This document shows positions 19,901 to 32,699 of a stretch of 64,000 bases of DNA, piece by piece. The stretch lies in contig DAITVZ010000017.1 of NCBI GenBank assembly GCA_036841525.1, forward strand, positions 8,172-72,171, given 5' to 3'. Position 1 is the first letter of the stretch, and each line of letters opens with the position of its first letter. The notes under the pieces are model-generated. The model was not told the origin of the DNA. It was given only the letters and a program-made list of their open reading frames with translations, and searched no databases. Origin of the DNA: JAAYEA01 sp012689325. GTDB taxonomy: Bacteria; Chloroflexota; Anaerolineae; JAAYEA01. Both the position numbers and the translations under genes were made by a program.

Positions 19901-20371
19901 CTAGCGGGCAGTTGCGAGCTGCCCCGCCCACGAGGTGGCCCGCTCCAGCTCGCCCCCGACCAGCGGGCCCTCCGTGCCGGTGACGAAAAAGCCCTCGGCG
20001 GCGGCCAGTTCGCCGCCGGCTCGCTGGAGCTCCTTCGCGATGGTCTTGCTGGCATAGCCAAAGGCTTTCACCAAGTACTTGAGAAAGAACACGGCGGTGT
20101 CCACCGCCTCCTGGGTCATGCGGGTGTCGAAAGCGGCCACCTTGACGCCCTGCAGGCTCCCCGCGGGCAGGCTCTTCAGCCAGGCACTCAGGGCGGGGGT
20201 GGGCCGAAAACCGCGGGTGGGCGAGCCGACGACCAGCAGCTCGAGCCCGGCCAACTGCCCCGGCTGGAGGTCGCCCACGCGGCGCGCCTCGACCGCCAGC
20301 GCCGCGCCCACCGCCTGGGCGATCTTTTCCGTGTTGCCAAAGACCGAATCGTACACGACCATCGCTTTCAT
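19901..20371 (-). CDS. Flavodoxin-family protein
   Basis: This 156-residue protein begins MKAMVVYDSVFGNTEKIA, the FMN phosphate-binding loop of flavodoxins. It continues with ELLVVGSPTRGFRPTPAL and KVAAFDTRM, the strands and loops that hold the isoalloxazine ring. FTGTEGPL-like sequence closes the fold (FFVTGTEGPLVGGE). It should be a one- or two-electron carrier or redox sensor in the cytosol. Its ATG overlaps the stop of the MBL gene by 4 nt (ATGA), so the two proteins are probably made in equal amounts. Confidence 0.88.
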   Translation of the reverse strand: MKAMVVYDSVFGNTEKIAQAVGAALAVEARRVGDLQPGQLAGLELLVVGSPTRGFRPTPALSAWLKSLPAGSLQGVKVAAFDTRMTQEAVDTAVFFLKYLVKAFGYASKTIAKELQRAGGELAAAEGFFVTGTEGPLVGGELERATSWAGQLATAR

Positions 20372-21051
20372 CGAGACGTGCCTCCTGTGGCGAGTTTTGA
20401 CATCGGGAACGGTTGCCCGTGCCCGGGGTAAACGGTGCGGATGGGCAGGGCGGAGAGCCTGGCGAGGCTCGCTTGCCCTGCCGCGGGGTCGTCCATCAAG
20501 GAATTGAGCGCCGGCTGCGCGGTGTTGTCGAGCAGGTCGCCGCAAAAGAGGTCGCCCTCGGCGGTGAGGATGCCCAGGGAGCCCCGCGAGTGCCCGGGCA
20601 AGCTGAGCACCCGGGCGTCGAGCCCATGGGCCGATAGGGCATCGCCCTCTTGCGGCAGCCAATCGGGCCGGAACCGCTCCGCCTGGTGGAAGCCAAAGAG
20701 GAGCGGCGCGAGCGAGCGCACCAGCCAGTTGGGGCGCTTTCTCCCGGCGAACATGTCGCCCCGTTCGACCATGGGCGCGTCGTCGGCGCCCATCGCCGAC
20801 TGGGCGCCGTGCCCGGCGCAGATATGCGCGACGTTGCCGGTGTGATCGAAATCGCCGTGGGTGAGGACGACCAGCAGGGGCTGGGCGGGCAGGCATCCGG
20901 ACCGCGCCAGCTCCTGATCGAGGATCGCCCGGCGGTGGGAAGGCCCTGTGTCGATCAAGATGTGGCCCTTGCCGGCGGAGAGCAGGTAGCAGTTGACCGT
21001 CCCGAGCCCATAGGGCAGGGCGAGCGTGATGGTTCGGATGGCCTGCATCAT
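20368..21051 (-). CDS. Metallo-beta-lactamase-fold hydrolase
   Basis: This 227-residue single-domain MBL protein has the metal site THGDFDHTGN (His65, Asp67, Asp69, His70), a later His in LPGHSRGSLGI, Asp in FCGDLLDN and a C-terminal YPGHG. This is the glyoxalase II/general hydrolase pattern, not the His-x-Glu site of diiron flavoproteins. It is translationally coupled to a flavodoxin gene (4-nt overlap). Together they mimic, as separate chains, the two-domain layout of flavodiiron proteins. Either of two adjacent ATGs may be used. Confidence 0.85.
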   Translation of the reverse strand: MMQAIRTITLALPYGLGTVNCYLLSAGKGHILIDTGPSHRRAILDQELARSGCLPAQPLLVVLTHGDFDHTGNVAHICAGHGAQSAMGADDAPMVERGDMFAGRKRPNWLVRSLAPLLFGFHQAERFRPDWLPQEGDALSAHGLDARVLSLPGHSRGSLGILTAEGDLFCGDLLDNTAQPALNSLMDDPAAGQASLARLSALPIRTVYPGHGQPFPMSKLATGGTSR

Positions 21052-21145
21052 GTGGTCCCCTCGCTGGAAGCGCTTGTGTGATCGGGCCCAGCGTGTTCGT
21101 GTAATATACGCAGATGCGCGCGGCCAAGTTGCGTCCGGGGGCGAT

Positions 21146-21174
21146 TTGACAAAGAAACCGTTAAGGGGTATACT
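21146..21174 (+). promoter_or_regulatory. Promoter of the tRNA-Ala / T-box / leuS transcript
   Basis: TTGACA (21146-21151), 17-nt spacer, TATACT (21169-21174). The start should fall near 21181, only 10 nt before tRNA-Ala(CGC). I see no convincing second promoter between this tRNA and the T-box leader. Confidence 0.85.
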
Positions 21175-21190
21175 AGACGCCGCAATTCAT

Positions 21191-21263
21191 GGGGCTGTGG
21201 CTCAGCTGGGAGAGCGCATCAATCGCACTGATGAGGCCAGGGGTTCGAATCCCCTCAGCTCCA
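21191..21263 (+). tRNA. tRNA-Ala(CGC)
   Basis: The full cloverleaf can be drawn: acceptor GGGGCTG/CAGCTCC with the G3-U70 wobble that specifies alanine, D-arm GCTC/GAGC, anticodon stem CATCA/TGATG with loop ATCGCAC (anticodon CGC, 21224-21226), 5-nt variable loop, T-arm AGGGG/CCCCT with TTCGAAT, discriminator A. The CCA end is not encoded (TGT follows), so it must be added. It reads GCG codons. Confidence 0.95.
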
Positions 21264-21460
21264 TGTCATATGAAAAAGGCCGGGAACAGGAGTAGTAGGC
21301 CATCCCCTGCAGAGAGCCGGGCGGAGCGTGGGTGAGAGCCTGGCATTGGCGCCAACAGGGGAGCGCAGACAAGGCCGAACTCGCCTGGGAGCCGCGACGG
21401 TGAATCCTGTAGCCGTCGCCGAGTGGCATTCGTTACCATGCCCAGAGTGGACAAGATCGT

Positions 21461-21536
<76 letters not shown>

Positions 21537-21538
21537 CG

Positions 21539-21585
21539 ATGGATGAATGATGGGCGCACATTGTGCGCCCATCATCCCTTTCCAT
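21539..21585 (+). repeat. Long hairpin after the nested tRNA
   Basis: ATGATGGGCGCACA (21547-21560) and TGTGCGCCCATCAT (21562-21575) are perfect arms; ATGGA/TCCAT extends the helix. CCCTTT follows, not a T-run, so it is a poor terminator. It may protect or present the tRNA 3' end, or be the original Stem III. Confidence 0.6.
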
Positions 21586-21673
21586 GCCATCTTTGTCAAT
21601 CAGGGTGGTACCACGGAGCGGCCCTTCGTCCCTGCGGATGCGCAGGCGAGGGGCTTTTTCATTGAAAGGCGCC

Positions 21674-22408
21674 ATGCAAGACTGGTACAGGGACCTGTTC
21701 GGCCCGGATTACCTGCGGATGGACTGGCACGACACCACGCTCCAGGAGGTGGATAGCCTGGGCCGCATGGTGACGCTGCGGCGGGGCACCAAGGTTTTGG
21801 ACCTCTGCTGCGGCTATGGGCGGCACGCCATCCCCCTGGCGGCCAAAGGCTGCCGGGTGACGGGCTTGGACCTCTCCGAGGCGCTGCTGTCCAAGGCCCA
21901 AGCCGATGCGCGGGAACAGGGCGCCGCGGTGGATTGGGTGCGGGCCGACGCGCGCCGCCTGCCGCTGCGCGGCGGTTTTGACGTGGTGTTGAACCTGTTC
22001 ACTGCGTTCGGCTATTTCGAGCGGGAGGGCGAAAACCTCCAAGTCCTGCAGGAAGCGGCGCGGGTACTCGCGCCGGGCGGCCACTTCGTCCTGGACGTGG
22101 TGAACCACGATTTCCTGGTGCGCTACTTTGAGGAGCAGAACTGGTACGATCGAGGCGATAGCCTGGTGTTGGAGGAGCGTTCCTTCGACCACCAGGAGAG
22201 CCGGGTCTATGGCTCGTGGACGCTGGTCGAGGCCGATGGCACGCGCCGCGTCTATCCGAACTCGATCCGCGCCTACACTTTCGCCGAGCTGCGCCTGCTG
22301 CTGACGCTGGTGGGCCTGGACGTGGTCCAGGTCTATGGCGGCTACGATCGGCAGCCGTTGAGTTGGGAATCACCGCGTATGGTGATCCTCAGCCGTAAGG
22401 GGGCCTAG
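21674..22408 (+). CDS. Class I SAM-dependent methyltransferase
   Basis: This 244-residue protein has motif I VLDLCCGYGRHAIPLA at 41-56, the acidic GLDLSEALL after strand 2, ADARRLPL and FDVVLNLFTAFGYFE. That is the ordinary Rossmann-like methyltransferase fold. The substrate (small molecule, RNA or protein) cannot be told. The ATG has AAAGG upstream and lies 15 nt after the T-box terminator T-run, so it is the first gene controlled by the leader. leuS follows after 160 nt, which suggests that a tRNA- or translation-related role is worth considering. Confidence 0.85.
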   Translation: MQDWYRDLFGPDYLRMDWHDTTLQEVDSLGRMVTLRRGTKVLDLCCGYGRHAIPLAAKGCRVTGLDLSEALLSKAQADAREQGAAVDWVRADARRLPLRGGFDVVLNLFTAFGYFEREGENLQVLQEAARVLAPGGHFVLDVVNHDFLVRYFEEQNWYDRGDSLVLEERSFDHQESRVYGSWTLVEADGTRRVYPNSIRAYTFAELRLLLTLVGLDVVQVYGGYDRQPLSWESPRMVILSRKGA

Positions 22409-22568
22409 GTCCGATGCGCCAAGCGACGAACCGACCCGCGAATCAAGCGCTCATCCTTGCGCGCCCAACCGGATGAACCGCGCCACTCCCGGCCGCGGCG
22501 ACTCTGGTTGGGTGAGCTGCCCTGGCTGGGATCCACTGAGCAACTGCCTTCCCCATAGGAGGTTTACG

Positions 22569-25379
<2,811 letters not shown>

Positions 25380-25384
25380 GACCA

Positions 25385-25415
25385 AGCGGGGAGGTCAGCA
25401 GCCTCCCCGCTTCTT
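25385..25415 (+). terminator. Intrinsic terminator after leuS
   Basis: AGCGGGGAGG (25385-25394) and CCTCCCCGCT (25402-25411) with a 7-nt loop, then TCTT. Confidence 0.75.
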
Positions 25416-25428
25416 CGTGTCAGGCGCC

Positions 25429-25457
25429 TTGACCGAATCCGCTTTGGACGGTAGAAT
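25429..25457 (+). promoter_or_regulatory. Promoter of ridA
   Basis: TTGACC (25429-25434), 17-nt spacer, TAGAAT (25452-25457), 36 nt before the start codon. Confidence 0.7.
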
Positions 25458-25493
25458 ACGGTTGGACCCATCACCAGAAAAGGAGATCATCAC

Positions 25494-25877
25494 ATGACAC
25501 GCCAAGTGGTATCCACAACCAAGGCTCCCGGGGCGATCGGCCCCTACTCCCAGGGGATCGTGACCGGCGACCTGGTGTTCACGGCTGGCCAGGGCGGGGT
25601 GGATCCCGCGACACGCAAGGTCGTCGAGGGGGGCATCGCCGAGCAGACGCGCCAGACGCTGCGCAACATCACCGCGATCCTCGATGCGGCGGGCAGCTCC
25701 ATGGCGCGGGTGGTCAAGACCACGGTCTTTTTGCAGGATATCAAGGACTTTGCCGCCATGAACGCCGTCTATGCCGAGTTCTTTCCCCAGGACCCGCCGG
25801 CGCGCACCACGGTGCAGGTGGCAGCGCTGCCCATGGGCATCCTGGTCGAGATCGAAGCTGTCGCCGTCAAGGGATAG
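25494..25877 (+). CDS. ridA: RidA-family enamine/imine deaminase
   Basis: This 127-residue protein is of the YjgF/YER057c/UK114 family, trimeric enzymes that hydrolyse reactive 2-aminoacrylate-type intermediates made by PLP enzymes. The family signature is complete: IGPYSQGIVTGDLVFTAGQ near 15-33, the central VVKTTVFLQDIKDFAAMNAVYAEFF, and the catalytic Arg in PPARTTVQVAALPMGILVEIEAVA. The gene has its own promoter and GGAG upstream of ATG; it is probably monocistronic because a new promoter follows. Confidence 0.95.
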   Translation: MTRQVVSTTKAPGAIGPYSQGIVTGDLVFTAGQGGVDPATRKVVEGGIAEQTRQTLRNITAILDAAGSSMARVVKTTVFLQDIKDFAAMNAVYAEFFPQDPPARTTVQVAALPMGILVEIEAVAVKG

Positions 25878-25879
25878 CC

Positions 25880-25907
25880 TTGCTTTTTGTGGCGAATCGG
25901 GTATAAT
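25880..25907 (+). promoter_or_regulatory. Promoter of the S1-domain gene
   Basis: TTGCTT (25880-25885), 16-nt spacer, TATAAT (25902-25907). Confidence 0.6.
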
Positions 25908-25939
25908 ATGGTTGCAAATCCACGAGTGAGGTAAGGTGT

Positions 25940-27154
25940 ATGGAAGACCGCCAGGACTTCGAGTCGCAGCAAGAGGGAGGGGCGCCAGAAGCCACGATGA
26001 ATTTTGCCGACATGTTGGAGGAATCCTTTGCCAACAAGGGCTTCCACCGCGGGGAGATCGTCGAGGGTGTGATCGTGAGCAGGGATGGCGATGATATCCA
26101 GGTGGATATCGGCGCCAAAGGCGATGCGGTGATCTCCCGGCGCGAACTGGAGCACATGAGCGAGGCCGAGCTGAGCGAGCTCAAGGTCGGCGCCAGCTTG
26201 GTGGCTTATGTTCTGCAGCCCGAAGACGAATTCGGCAATATCGTCCTTTCCCTGCGCCGCGCTCAGATGGAGAAGGACTGGCAGGAAGCCAAGGAGCTCA
26301 TGGAAGCCGGAACGGTGCTGGAGCGCCAGATCGTCGGCTTTAACAAGGGCGGCGTCATCGCCCGCGTGGGCAAGGTGCGGGGCTTTATCCCGGCCTCCCA
26401 GCTTAGCGCCGAGTCCCGGCAGATCGTCAACGCCGCCACCACTGAAGGCAACGAAGAGTCTGCCTTTGCCGCCTTGGTGGACAAGACCTTGCACCTGAAG
26501 ATCATCGAGGTGGACCGCAAGCGCAACCGGCTCATCCTCTCCGAGCGGGAAGCGATGAAAGACACCCGGCGCATGCGCAAAGAGTCGCTGCTGTCGGAGC
26601 TCCAGGTGGGCGATGCCCGGCATGGCGTCGTCAGCAGCCTGTGCAGCTTTGGGGCTTTCGTCGATCTCGGCGGAGCCGATGGCCTGATCCACATCTCGGA
26701 GCTGTCGTGGGGCCGGGTCAGCGACCCTGCCGAGGTCGTGCACGTTGGCGAAGAGGTGGATGTCGAGGTTCTGAGGATCGACCGGGAGCGTAATCGCATA
26801 GCCCTGAGCCTGAAGCGCCTCCGCCCAGAGCCCTGGACCCAGGTGGAAGAAAAGTATTACGTTGGGCAGTTGGTGGAGGGCACCATCACCAAGCTCACGG
26901 ACTTTGGCGCTTTTGCTCGCCTGGACAACGATATCGAGGGCCTGGTTCACATCTCGGAGCTGTCCGAGGAGCGCATCAATCACCCCAAGGATGTGGTCAA
27001 AGAGGGTGACGTGGTGACGCTGCGCGTGATCCGCATCGACGGCGCACGCCGGCGGCTGGGCCTCAGCAAGCGCCGCGCCCAAGAGGTGTACGATGACGCC
27101 GAGGCCGATGACAGCGCCGACTATGACGATGGCTCGGAAGAGGATGACAAGTAG
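25940..27154 (+). CDS. rpsA: Four-repeat S1 RNA-binding protein (bS1-like)
   Basis: The protein has 404 residues and four S1 OB-fold repeats at about 36-106, 120-195, 218-288 and 303-374. The last two are the best conserved (GVVSSLCSFGAFVDLGGADG, GTITKLTDFGAFARLDNDIE, both with HISELS). The tail is acidic (DDAEADDSADYDDGSEEDDK). Four-repeat proteins of this size serve as ribosomal protein bS1 in Gram-positive lineages, or as general RNA-binding factors. The gene symbol is therefore tentative. The first repeat lacks some aromatic RNA contacts, as is usual for the ribosome-binding repeats. It precedes clpC on the same strand but is separated by a 240-nt gap with a hairpin. Confidence 0.85.
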   Translation: MEDRQDFESQQEGGAPEATMNFADMLEESFANKGFHRGEIVEGVIVSRDGDDIQVDIGAKGDAVISRRELEHMSEAELSELKVGASLVAYVLQPEDEFGNIVLSLRRAQMEKDWQEAKELMEAGTVLERQIVGFNKGGVIARVGKVRGFIPASQLSAESRQIVNAATTEGNEESAFAALVDKTLHLKIIEVDRKRNRLILSEREAMKDTRRMRKESLLSELQVGDARHGVVSSLCSFGAFVDLGGADGLIHISELSWGRVSDPAEVVHVGEEVDVEVLRIDRERNRIALSLKRLRPEPWTQVEEKYYVGQLVEGTITKLTDFGAFARLDNDIEGLVHISELSEERINHPKDVVKEGDVVTLRVIRIDGARRRLGLSKRRAQEVYDDAEADDSADYDDGSEEDDK

Positions 27155-27281
27155 CGGTTAGCGCCGCCAGAGGCGAGCCAAGCAGCGGATTTGCGCTGGG
27201 ACCGGCCCAGGCAGGAACGGGAATCTCGAGCTGGGGCAGGCCCAGATCTGAACGCCAAAGTCAAGATAGCGGTTATCGACG

Positions 27282-27325
27282 AGGGGCTAGCAGGCTCAGA
27301 GGTGAGCGCTAGCCCCTGGTTGTCT
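27282..27325 (+). terminator. Hairpin between the S1 gene and clpC, possible terminator
   Basis: AGGGGCTAGC (27282-27291) and GCTAGCCCCT (27308-27317) pair fully; an inner GCTCA/TGAGC helix stacks on it. GGTTGTCT follows, a weak T-tract, so it may only attenuate. The gap shows no CtsR-type operator that I can recognise. Confidence 0.5.
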
Positions 27326-27396
27326 AGCAGGGAATCGCCATATCGGGTCGACGTAGCGAGTTGTCGCAGGGGACGGATCGTCGTAAGGAGCGAGAG

Positions 27397-29910
<2,514 letters not shown>

Positions 29911-29928
29911 CATGCAGCGGCGGGGGGC

Positions 29929-31314
29929 ATGCCGGTGAGAGCGAGCACGAAAACGGCGTTCGTCTGCCAGGAGTGTGGCCAGGGTTTTCCCAGGTGGGAG
30001 GGGCGTTGCCCGAGTTGCGGCGCGTGGAACGCACTGGTGGAGACGGTGGTCTCCACCGCCAAGAGCGCGACGGCGCAATCGCCCTTCCACATCGTCGGGC
30101 CGGCCACGGAGCCGGTGGCGCTGGCGAACATCTCGGCGGACGGCTTTGAGCGGATCCCCGTGCCCATGGGAGAGTTCAACCACACCCTGGGCGGCGGTAT
30201 CGTCCCCGGCTCGATCATCCTGGTGGGCGGCGACCCGGGGATCGGCAAGTCCACCCTGCTGCTGCAGATCGCGGCCCAGTTGGCCGAGCGCGTGGGCGAT
30301 ATCCTCTACGTGTCGGGCGAAGAGTCGGCCCAGCAGATCAAGATGCGGGCCGACCGCCTGGTCATGGGCGGGCAGCGGCTCTACGTCCTGGCGGAGACGA
30401 ACCTCGACCGCATCCTGACGCATATCGAGCGCATGCGCCCGCGCGCGGTGATCGTGGATTCGATCCAGTCCGTGTACCTCGAGGCCCTGACCTCCTCGGC
30501 GGGCAGCATCGGGCAGGTGCGCGAGTGCGCCGCTGCGTTGCTGCGGCTGGGCAAGGGCTACCAGATCCCCATTTTCATCGTCGGGCACGTCACCAAGACC
30601 GGCAACATCGCCGGGCCGCGCGTCCTGGAGCACATGGTGGATACCGTGCTCTACCTGGAAGGCGAGCGCTTTCACTCCTACCGCCTGCTGCGCAGCGTCA
30701 AGAACCGCTTCGGTTCCACCAACGAGGTGGGCGTGTTCGAGATGGACGCCGAGGGCCTGCGCGAGGTCAGCAACCCGTCCGAGGTCTTTCTCTCCGAGCG
30801 CCTGGCGGACGCCTCCGGCTCGGCCACGGCGGTCACGCTGGAGGGCACCCGCCCGCTGCTGGTGGAGATACAGGCCCTCACCAGCATCACCAGCCTGGGC
30901 TTTCCTCGCCGCACGGCGAATGGCGTGGATGCCAACCGCCTGCTTCTGCTGGTGGCGGTGCTCAGCAAGCGGGTGGGCCTGAACCTCTCCAACCAGGACG
31001 TCTTTGTGAACGTCGTGGGCGGGTTGCGCATCAACGAGCCCGCGGTGGACCTGGCGGTGGCGACGGCCATCGCCTCCAGTTTCCGCAACGCGCCGGTGGC
31101 GCCCGACCTGGCCATCGTGGGCGAGATCGGCCTGTCGGGCGAGTTGCGCTCGGTGACGCAGATCGAGCGCCGCCTGAAGGAGGCGGCCAAGCTGGGGTTC
31201 AAGCGGTGCCTTTTGCCGCGGGCCAGCCTCAGGAAAAAGGACGTGCCGCCCGAGATCGAGCCGGTCGGCGCGCGTTCCCTGATGGAAGCGCTGGACATCG
31301 CGCTGGGGCGCTAG
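29929..31314 (+). CDS. radA: DNA repair protein RadA/Sms
   Basis: This 461-residue hexameric helicase-like ATPase acts in branch migration during recombination. The N-terminal C4 zinc finger is Cys13-x2-Cys16...Cys27-x2-Cys30. The RecA-like core has Walker A GGDPGIGKST (near 100), Walker B VIVDSIQ, and the RadA-specific KNRFGSTNEVG (near 257). A Lon-like C-terminal domain (about 290-461) includes RTANGVDANRLLLL and FVNVVGGLRINEPAVDLAVA. It directly follows clpC, a gene order shared with Bacillus. Confidence 0.97.
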   Translation: MPVRASTKTAFVCQECGQGFPRWEGRCPSCGAWNALVETVVSTAKSATAQSPFHIVGPATEPVALANISADGFERIPVPMGEFNHTLGGGIVPGSIILVGGDPGIGKSTLLLQIAAQLAERVGDILYVSGEESAQQIKMRADRLVMGGQRLYVLAETNLDRILTHIERMRPRAVIVDSIQSVYLEALTSSAGSIGQVRECAAALLRLGKGYQIPIFIVGHVTKTGNIAGPRVLEHMVDTVLYLEGERFHSYRLLRSVKNRFGSTNEVGVFEMDAEGLREVSNPSEVFLSERLADASGSATAVTLEGTRPLLVEIQALTSITSLGFPRRTANGVDANRLLLLVAVLSKRVGLNLSNQDVFVNVVGGLRINEPAVDLAVATAIASSFRNAPVAPDLAIVGEIGLSGELRSVTQIERRLKEAAKLGFKRCLLPRASLRKKDVPPEIEPVGARSLMEALDIALGR

Positions 31315-31396
31315 CGCTCGGGCTGGTCCGGCGAGTCCAGCAGCCAAGGAGGTGACGACTCGATCCCGCTATACAACTGAATAGAGGCTATTGCGG
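31315..31396. other. Noncoding sequence left of the scaffold gap
   Basis: No gene is seen between radA and the Ns. There is a GGAGGT box, but the frame after it stops within 11 codons. The last bases (TTGCGG) resemble the end of the 17-bp repeat on the other side, so the array may extend through the gap. Confidence 0.5.
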
Positions 31397-31496
31397 NNNN
31401 NNNNNNNNNNNNNNNNNNNNNNNNNNNNNNNNNNNNNNNNNNNNNNNNNNNNNNNNNNNNNNNNNNNNNNNNNNNNNNNNNNNNNNNNNNNNNNNN
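31397..31496. other. Assembly gap of 100 Ns
   Basis: A run of exactly 100 Ns is the conventional filler for a gap of unknown size. It abuts a tandem repeat on the right. Whole genes could be missing here; in Bacillus, disA lies between radA and yacL. Confidence 0.97.
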
Positions 31497-31581
31497 CACA
31501 CGTGCCGGTGCGGCACACGTGCCGGTGCGGCACACGTGCCGGTGCGGCACACGTGCCGGTGCGGCACATGTGCCGGTGCGG
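31497..31581. repeat. Tandem array of a 17-bp hairpin-forming repeat
   Basis: Five adjacent copies of CACACGTGCCGGTGCGG (the fifth has CACATG) end at the yacL leader. Across each unit GTGCCG and CGGCAC are inverted with a GTG loop, so a transcript could form a row of small hairpins. The unit also holds CACGTG. The array is truncated by the gap. Confidence 0.95.
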
Positions 31582-31616
31582 CATCGGATGCCGTATGCCC
31601 TAGGAGGCCATTATTC

Positions 31617-32669
31617 ATGAGTCTGGAATTCATCATTCGTTTAATCGGCATGGTTATCGGCGGGTTCGTGGGCTGGCAGGCCGGTGAGTTTCTGGTGGCC
31701 AAGGCCCAGCCGGAGCCCCCAGTCCTCACGTACGTGTTCGCGCTGGCGTTGGCGGGCGCAGGGTTGGGCCTGGTGCTCGCGCCTTATTTCACGACGCGCC
31801 CCTTCTCCTGGGCCAGCGCCAAGATTCGCCAGGTTCCCGCTCATCATCTGATCGCTGCTATCGTCGGCCTGATCATCGGCCTGGTTATCTCGGCTCTCTT
31901 GGCCCTGCCCGTTTCGCTGCTCCCCGGAGCCTGGGGAGAGGTGCTGCCTTTCGTCTTTGCCATCATCTTTAGCTTGCTGAGCGTCAGCGTCATGGTGCTC
32001 AGGGAGAAGGACATCTTTAACACCATCGGGATGCGCATGTCCCGCGAGGGGCTGCTCTCCAAAGAGAACCGCATCTTGCTGGATACCAGCGTGATCATCG
32101 ATGGGCGGATCGCCGACCTGTGTCAGACGGGGTTCATCAACAGCGCCCTGGTGGTGCCGCGCTTTGTGCTGGACGAGTTGCAGCACATCGCCGACTCGCC
32201 CGACGCGCTGCGCCGCAACCGGGGGCGGCGCGGCCTGGATATCCTGAACACGCTGCAAAGGGATACCCCCGTGCCCATCGAGATCTCGGATATCGACGCC
32301 AGGGAGGTCCAGGAGGTCGATAGCAAGCTGATCAAGGTGGCGCGGCTTTTGCAGTGCCCGGTGATGACCAACGACTATAACCTCAACCGCGTGGCCGAGT
32401 TGCAGGGCGTGCCGGTGCTGAACCTCAACGAGCTGGCCAACGCGGTCAAGGTGGTTGTGCTGCCCGGCGAGACCATCGCGGTGCAGGTGATCCAGGAGGG
32501 CAAGGACCCCGGCCAGGGGGTCGGGTACCTGGACGACGGCACCATGGTGGTGGTGGAGGATGGTCGCCGCCACATCGGCCAAGAGATCAACGTCGTCGTC
32601 ACGCGCGTCCTGCAGACCGTCGCCGGGCGCATGATCTTTGCCCAGTTGGAAGGGCACAGCTCCAGATAG
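31617..32669 (+). CDS. yacL: PIN-TRAM membrane protein (YacL family)
   Basis: The protein has 350 residues. The N-terminal third holds four hydrophobic helices (about 5-130). A PIN nuclease domain follows, opening LLDTSVIIDGRIADL (near 154) with acidic residues that would bind metal, including VVPRFVLDELQHIAD and MTNDYNLNR. A C-terminal TRAM RNA-binding domain ends the chain (about 280-345, VLPGETIAVQVIQEG). The family is thought to be membrane-tethered ribonucleases, but the substrate is unclear. ATG chosen with GGAGG 9 nt upstream. It follows the repeat array and precedes cysS by 30 nt. Confidence 0.92.
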   Translation: MSLEFIIRLIGMVIGGFVGWQAGEFLVAKAQPEPPVLTYVFALALAGAGLGLVLAPYFTTRPFSWASAKIRQVPAHHLIAAIVGLIIGLVISALLALPVSLLPGAWGEVLPFVFAIIFSLLSVSVMVLREKDIFNTIGMRMSREGLLSKENRILLDTSVIIDGRIADLCQTGFINSALVVPRFVLDELQHIADSPDALRRNRGRRGLDILNTLQRDTPVPIEISDIDAREVQEVDSKLIKVARLLQCPVMTNDYNLNRVAELQGVPVLNLNELANAVKVVVLPGETIAVQVIQEGKDPGQGVGYLDDGTMVVVEDGRRHIGQEINVVVTRVLQTVAGRMIFAQLEGHSSR

Positions 32670-32699
32670 CAGAACCTCAACACAGAGGAGGACAAGCAG

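Noticed and set aside
20368..21051. Diiron flavoprotein catalytic domain
   Set aside because: The site is His-Gly-Asp-Phe-Asp-His, the zinc hydrolase form, and lacks the Glu ligand of diiron flavoproteins.
21381..21383. TCG (Ser) as the specifier of the first T-box
   Set aside because: Its spacing from GAA is the usual one, but the acceptor-pairing box is UGGU, which needs discriminator A; the serS T-box in this window uses UGGC for the G73 of tRNA-Ser. The downstream gene is leuS.
21547..21580. The perfect hairpin after tRNA-Ala(GGC) as a normal intrinsic terminator that would separate the tRNA from leuS
   Set aside because: CCCTTTCC follows instead of a T-run, and the complete T-box switch with its own terminator lies further downstream, so the transcript is expected to continue.
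31497..31581. CRISPR array
   Set aside because: The 17-bp units are directly adjacent with no spacers, and no cas gene is present.
31311..31729. Reading frames with Cys/His-rich repeats (HVCRTGTC...) across the gap
   Set aside because: They arise from translating the 17-bp tandem repeat and the Ns; there is no start site and no conserved protein.
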